Part shown: one piece after another, positions 61,777 to 64,000 of the stretch | How the letters are laid out: each line of letters starts with the position of its first letter | Position numbering within the stretch: position 1 is the stretch's first letter | From: Streptomyces sp. NBC_00878 | GTDB lineage: Bacteria; Actinomycetota; Actinomycetes; Streptomycetales; Streptomycetaceae | Direction of reading: 5' to 3' | Assembly (NCBI RefSeq): GCF_026341515.1 | Contig: NZ_JAPEOK010000002.1 | Coordinates: 434,001 to 498,000 of the forward strand | DNA length: 64,000 nucleotides | Program-made: the position numbers and the translations under genes | The notes under the pieces: model-generated | Database searches by the model: none | Told to the model about the DNA's origin: nothing | What the model saw: the letters and a program-made list of their open reading frames with translations, nothing else

Positions 61777-63030
61777 TCATGCGGTCGTGATGACCAGGAC
61801 CGCGTTCTGGCCGCCGAAGCCGAAGGAGTTGCTCACCGCGACCTCCACCTTCCTCTCGCGTGGGGATCCGGCGACGATGTCCAACTCGATCTCGGGGTCC
61901 TGCCGTTCGAGGTTGGCGGTCGGGGGTACCGTCGCGTGCTCCACGGTCAGTACGGTCAGGGCTGCTTCGATCGCGCCGGCCGCTCCCAGGGTGTGACCGA
62001 CCACGCCCTTGGCGGACGTGACAGCGGCACCCTCCCCGAGCAGCTTGCGCAGCACCCGGGCTTCCGCCGCGTCGTTGAGCGGAGTGGATGTCCCGTGCGC
62101 GTTGACATGGTCGACCTCGTCCGGCATGACCGCCGCCCCCTCCAGCGCGGTACGCAGCGCCTGCAGCACACCGGTGCCCTCCGGGTCGGGCGCGGTCATG
62201 TGGTACGCGTCGGCGGACGCCCCGTATCCGGCGACGTTGGCCCGGATCCTCGCCCTTCGGGCACGTGCGTCAGCCGCCCGCTCCAGGACGAGCATCCCGC
62301 TGCCCTCGCCGATGACGAACCCGTCCCTGTCCGCGTCGAACGGCCGGGACGCGGCGGACGGTTCGTCGACCCGCCTGGACAGCGCGCCCATCTGGGCGAA
62401 GCCCGTCACCATCAGCGGAACCACCCCCGCCTCGCCGCCGCCGGCGATCACGACGTCGCAGCTTCCGTCGCGCAGGAGTTGCAGCGCGGTGCCGATCGCG
62501 GTGGCGCCGGACGCACAGGCCGTCGCCGTGACCAGGTTGGGGCCCGTGGCACGCAGGTCCATCGCCAGGTGACCGGCCGCCATGTTGGGTATGAGCATCG
62601 GGATCAGCAGGGCGGACACCGCCTCCGGACCCTTTTCCAGCATCCGCCTGTGCTGGGTCTCCCACGTCGCCACGCCGCCGAGACCGCAGCCGACGACGAC
62701 ACCGACCCGGGCACCGTCCCAGGTCTGCGGGTCCAGCCCGGAGTCGGCGACCGCCTCGCGCGCCGCGGTGATGCAGAGCTGGCTGAAGCGGTCGTGCGCC
62801 AGGGAACTGCGCCTGCCGACGTGTTCGCGGGCGGAGAAGCCCGGCACGGTGCAGGAGATGTCCACGGGAAGTCCGGCGAGCAGCGGGTTCCTGACCGCGG
62901 TGGACTCACCCCGGCACACACCCTCCCAGGTGGCGTCGACGCCGATACCGGCCGCGGTGACCAGGCCGATGCCGGTGACGGCGATCGCGGGCGAGCCGGG
63001 TGGAGGTGAGCCGGGTGGGGGTGCGGTCAT
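61777..63030 (-). CDS. redR: RedR, FabF-type ketosynthase II
   Basis: The 417-residue KASII has catalytic C172 (TATACASGATAI), H312 (VNAHGTSTPLND), K341 and H346 (AKGVVGHTLGAAGA). The N-terminal Pro/Gly/Ser stretch includes a short GSPPPGSP repeat. It extends the acyl chain on RedQ in the alkylpyrrole branch. It overlaps redQ by ATGA. Confidence 0.9.
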   Translation of the reverse strand: MTAPPPGSPPPGSPAIAVTGIGLVTAAGIGVDATWEGVCRGESTAVRNPLLAGLPVDISCTVPGFSAREHVGRRSSLAHDRFSQLCITAAREAVADSGLDPQTWDGARVGVVVGCGLGGVATWETQHRRMLEKGPEAVSALLIPMLIPNMAAGHLAMDLRATGPNLVTATACASGATAIGTALQLLRDGSCDVVIAGGGEAGVVPLMVTGFAQMGALSRRVDEPSAASRPFDADRDGFVIGEGSGMLVLERAADARARRARIRANVAGYGASADAYHMTAPDPEGTGVLQALRTALEGAAVMPDEVDHVNAHGTSTPLNDAAEARVLRKLLGEGAAVTSAKGVVGHTLGAAGAIEAALTVLTVEHATVPPTANLERQDPEIELDIVAGSPRERKVEVAVSNSFGFGGQNAVLVITTA

Positions 63031-63275
63031 GACGAGGCCGCGGGGGCAGTGAGGCTTTCGAGGAGCTCGGCGACCGCGGTGATCGTGTCACCGGGGGAAG
63101 CGGCGTCGTCGTCGACGGCCACACCGAAGTCGGACTGGATCACCAGGAGGAGTTCCACGAGGAACAAGGAGTCCATGTCGAGGTCCTCGAACGTGGTGTC
63201 AGGGCTGATCTCCGTGCGGTCCACCTCGAAACGATCGACAAGAAGATCGACCAGCCTGCCGTACATCACGCTCAT
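63027..63275 (-). CDS. redQ: RedQ, acyl carrier protein
   Basis: The 82-residue ACP has the phosphopantetheine site S36 in FEDLDMDSLFLVELLLVIQ. The start MSVMYGRLVD at 63275 is chosen; a longer frame adds a basic, non-ACP tail. It is primed by RedU or another transferase and works with RedP and RedR. It is the first gene of the redQ-R-S-T-U-V-Z direction unit and diverges from redP. Confidence 0.9.
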   Translation of the reverse strand: MSVMYGRLVDLLVDRFEVDRTEISPDTTFEDLDMDSLFLVELLLVIQSDFGVAVDDDAASPGDTITAVAELLESLTAPAASS

Positions 63276-63644
63276 GAGATGCGCCTTACCTTTCCGATGG
63301 CCTGGTGCCGGCCCACACACGGGAGCGGATGGCTGAACGCCCTTTTCTGTCCTGGTTGTTCGTTGCCGTTCGTTGTCGTTCGTCGCACCGGGTACCGAGT
63401 GTGGGCTCCGGGACTGACCGACCGCTGACCGATGACTGACGTACCGCTGACCCCGCGGCGGGGCATCCCAGGTCCCCGTACGGGGTGCGTGGCGCCGGGG
63501 CGTACGCGTCAGCCATCGGTCAGCGGTCGGTCAGCCATCGGTCAGTCCGCCGGACAAGACTCGGCGACCGAAAGCGGTTCTGGCCGTCCGGGAGACGAGG
63601 AGCACTCGAGTGGTTGCACGTCGTCGAGACCCTGGCGGTGCCCG
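63276..63644. promoter_or_regulatory. redQ/redP divergent control region with inverted repeats
   Basis: This 369-bp gene-free stretch has two 29-bp arms (63412-63440 and 63508-63536) that are inverted copies with 27 of 29 positions matching; the right arm motif GTCAGCCATCGGTCAG recurs at 63530-63545. Between the arms are CCCCGTACGGGG (63474-63485) and CCCCGC-G-GCGGGG (63451-63463). A CGTTGYCGTT 10-bp tandem repeat lies at 63361-63380. It should contain the promoters of both directions and may bind RedD. Confidence 0.6.
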
Positions 63645-64000
63645 GTGAACCGGACCGCGGTGCTGGCCGGCGTCGGCAGCTGTCTGCCGCGGAGGGCTGT
63701 CTCGAACGACGAGCTGGCCGCGCGGCTGGACAGTTCCGACGAATGGATTCGCTCGCGGACCGGAATCGGACAGCGGTACTTCGCGGCGCGGGGAACGTCC
63801 ACCTCCGACCTGGCCGTCGGGGCGGGCGCGAAGGCCCTGAAGTGCTCGGGTGTCTCCACCGTGGACGCCGTGCTCGTCGCCACGACCACGCCGGACCGGC
63901 CCTGCCCGGCGACAGCGCCGACGGTGGCCGCCCGCCTCGGCATGACGGGGACCGCCGCCTACGACGTGTCCGCCGTCTGTACGGGCTTCGTGTACGGACT
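63645..64000 (+). CDS. redP: RedP, FabH-type ketosynthase III (partial)
   Basis: The first 118 codons are present and the window ends inside the gene. From GTG 63645 the protein reads VNRTAVLAGVGSCLPRRAVS, then DEWIRSRTGIGQRYFA, the KASIII substrate-loop motif, and the catalytic Cys in DVSAVCTGFVYG near residue 113. Its position beside redQ and redR matches redP, which starts the alkyl chain of undecylpyrrole. The His-Asn half is outside the window. Confidence 0.88.
   Translation, partial: MNRTAVLAGVGSCLPRRAVSNDELAARLDSSDEWIRSRTGIGQRYFAARGTSTSDLAVGAGAKALKCSGVSTVDAVLVATTTPDRPCPATAPTVAARLGMTGTAAYDVSAVCTGFVYG

Noticed and set aside
51640..63030. Cluster as an ordinary fatty acid or aromatic type II polyketide locus.
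   Set aside because: The tandem-KS without acyltransferase, RedW/RedY/RedV homologues and the gene order fit the prodiginine cluster much better; no chain-length factor, ketoreductase or cyclase is present.

Overview
The window looks like a Streptomyces chromosome. Coding DNA is very GC-rich with strong third-position GC, genes are packed with many 4-base ATGA/GTGA overlaps, GTG starts are common, and the rare TTA codon appears almost only in regulatory genes. No rRNA, tRNA, CRISPR array, intact insertion sequence or plasmid origin was seen.

Layout. 0-15 kb is mixed accessory and metabolic DNA: an MDR oxidoreductase; a LacI regulator divergent from an amidohydrolase/cupin pair with two operator-like sites; a Fic-like toxin/RHH antitoxin pair; a DHFR-like reductase; an ArsR/SRPBCC pair; a stress protein/APC permease pair; a saccharopine dehydrogenase-like gene; the ruins of a secDF gene; an HTH/DUF2975 pair; a secreted hydrolase; and a class V aminotransferase. 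15.2-27.9 kb is one long minus-strand operon (SWIM, DUF5682-VWA fusion, MoxR ATPase, two DUF4132-type proteins) resembling the enterobacterial yehI-yehL-yehM-yehP-yehQ genes. 28-35 kb holds secreted cell-wall proteins, a winged-helix regulator, an ECF sigma factor, three alpha/beta hydrolases and a GNAT enzyme. 35.5-45.3 kb holds a large LuxR (LAL) regulator, an Atz/Trz-type deaminase, a lipoprotein, an MMPL transporter, an AraC regulator, a decayed phosphotriesterase gene and a fourth alpha/beta hydrolase. 45.5-50.7 kb is a second MoxR system (metalloprotease-like VWA protein, MoxR ATPase, unknown protein, HEAT-repeat protein).

51.6-64 kb is the left part of a prodiginine (undecylprodigiosin, red) cluster. 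Gene content and order match, from memory of S. coelicolor, redD-redX-redW-redY on one strand, redZ-redV-redU-redT-redS-redR-redQ on the other, then redP, which is cut by the window end. RedW and RedX act on the bipyrrole branch, RedP/RedQ/RedR on the alkylpyrrole branch, and RedU primes the carrier proteins. RedZ and RedD form the regulatory cascade; both genes carry a TTA codon here, so both may depend on the bldA tRNA.

The observations most worth following up are: the two different MoxR/VWA systems in one window; the tandem-KS RedX whose first domain has lost its catalytic Cys and one His; the TTA codons in redD, redZ and three other regulators; the repeat arrays upstream of redX and between redQ and redP; the precise internal deletions in the secDF and phosphotriesterase pseudogenes; and the 9-bp iterons at the toxin-antitoxin start.
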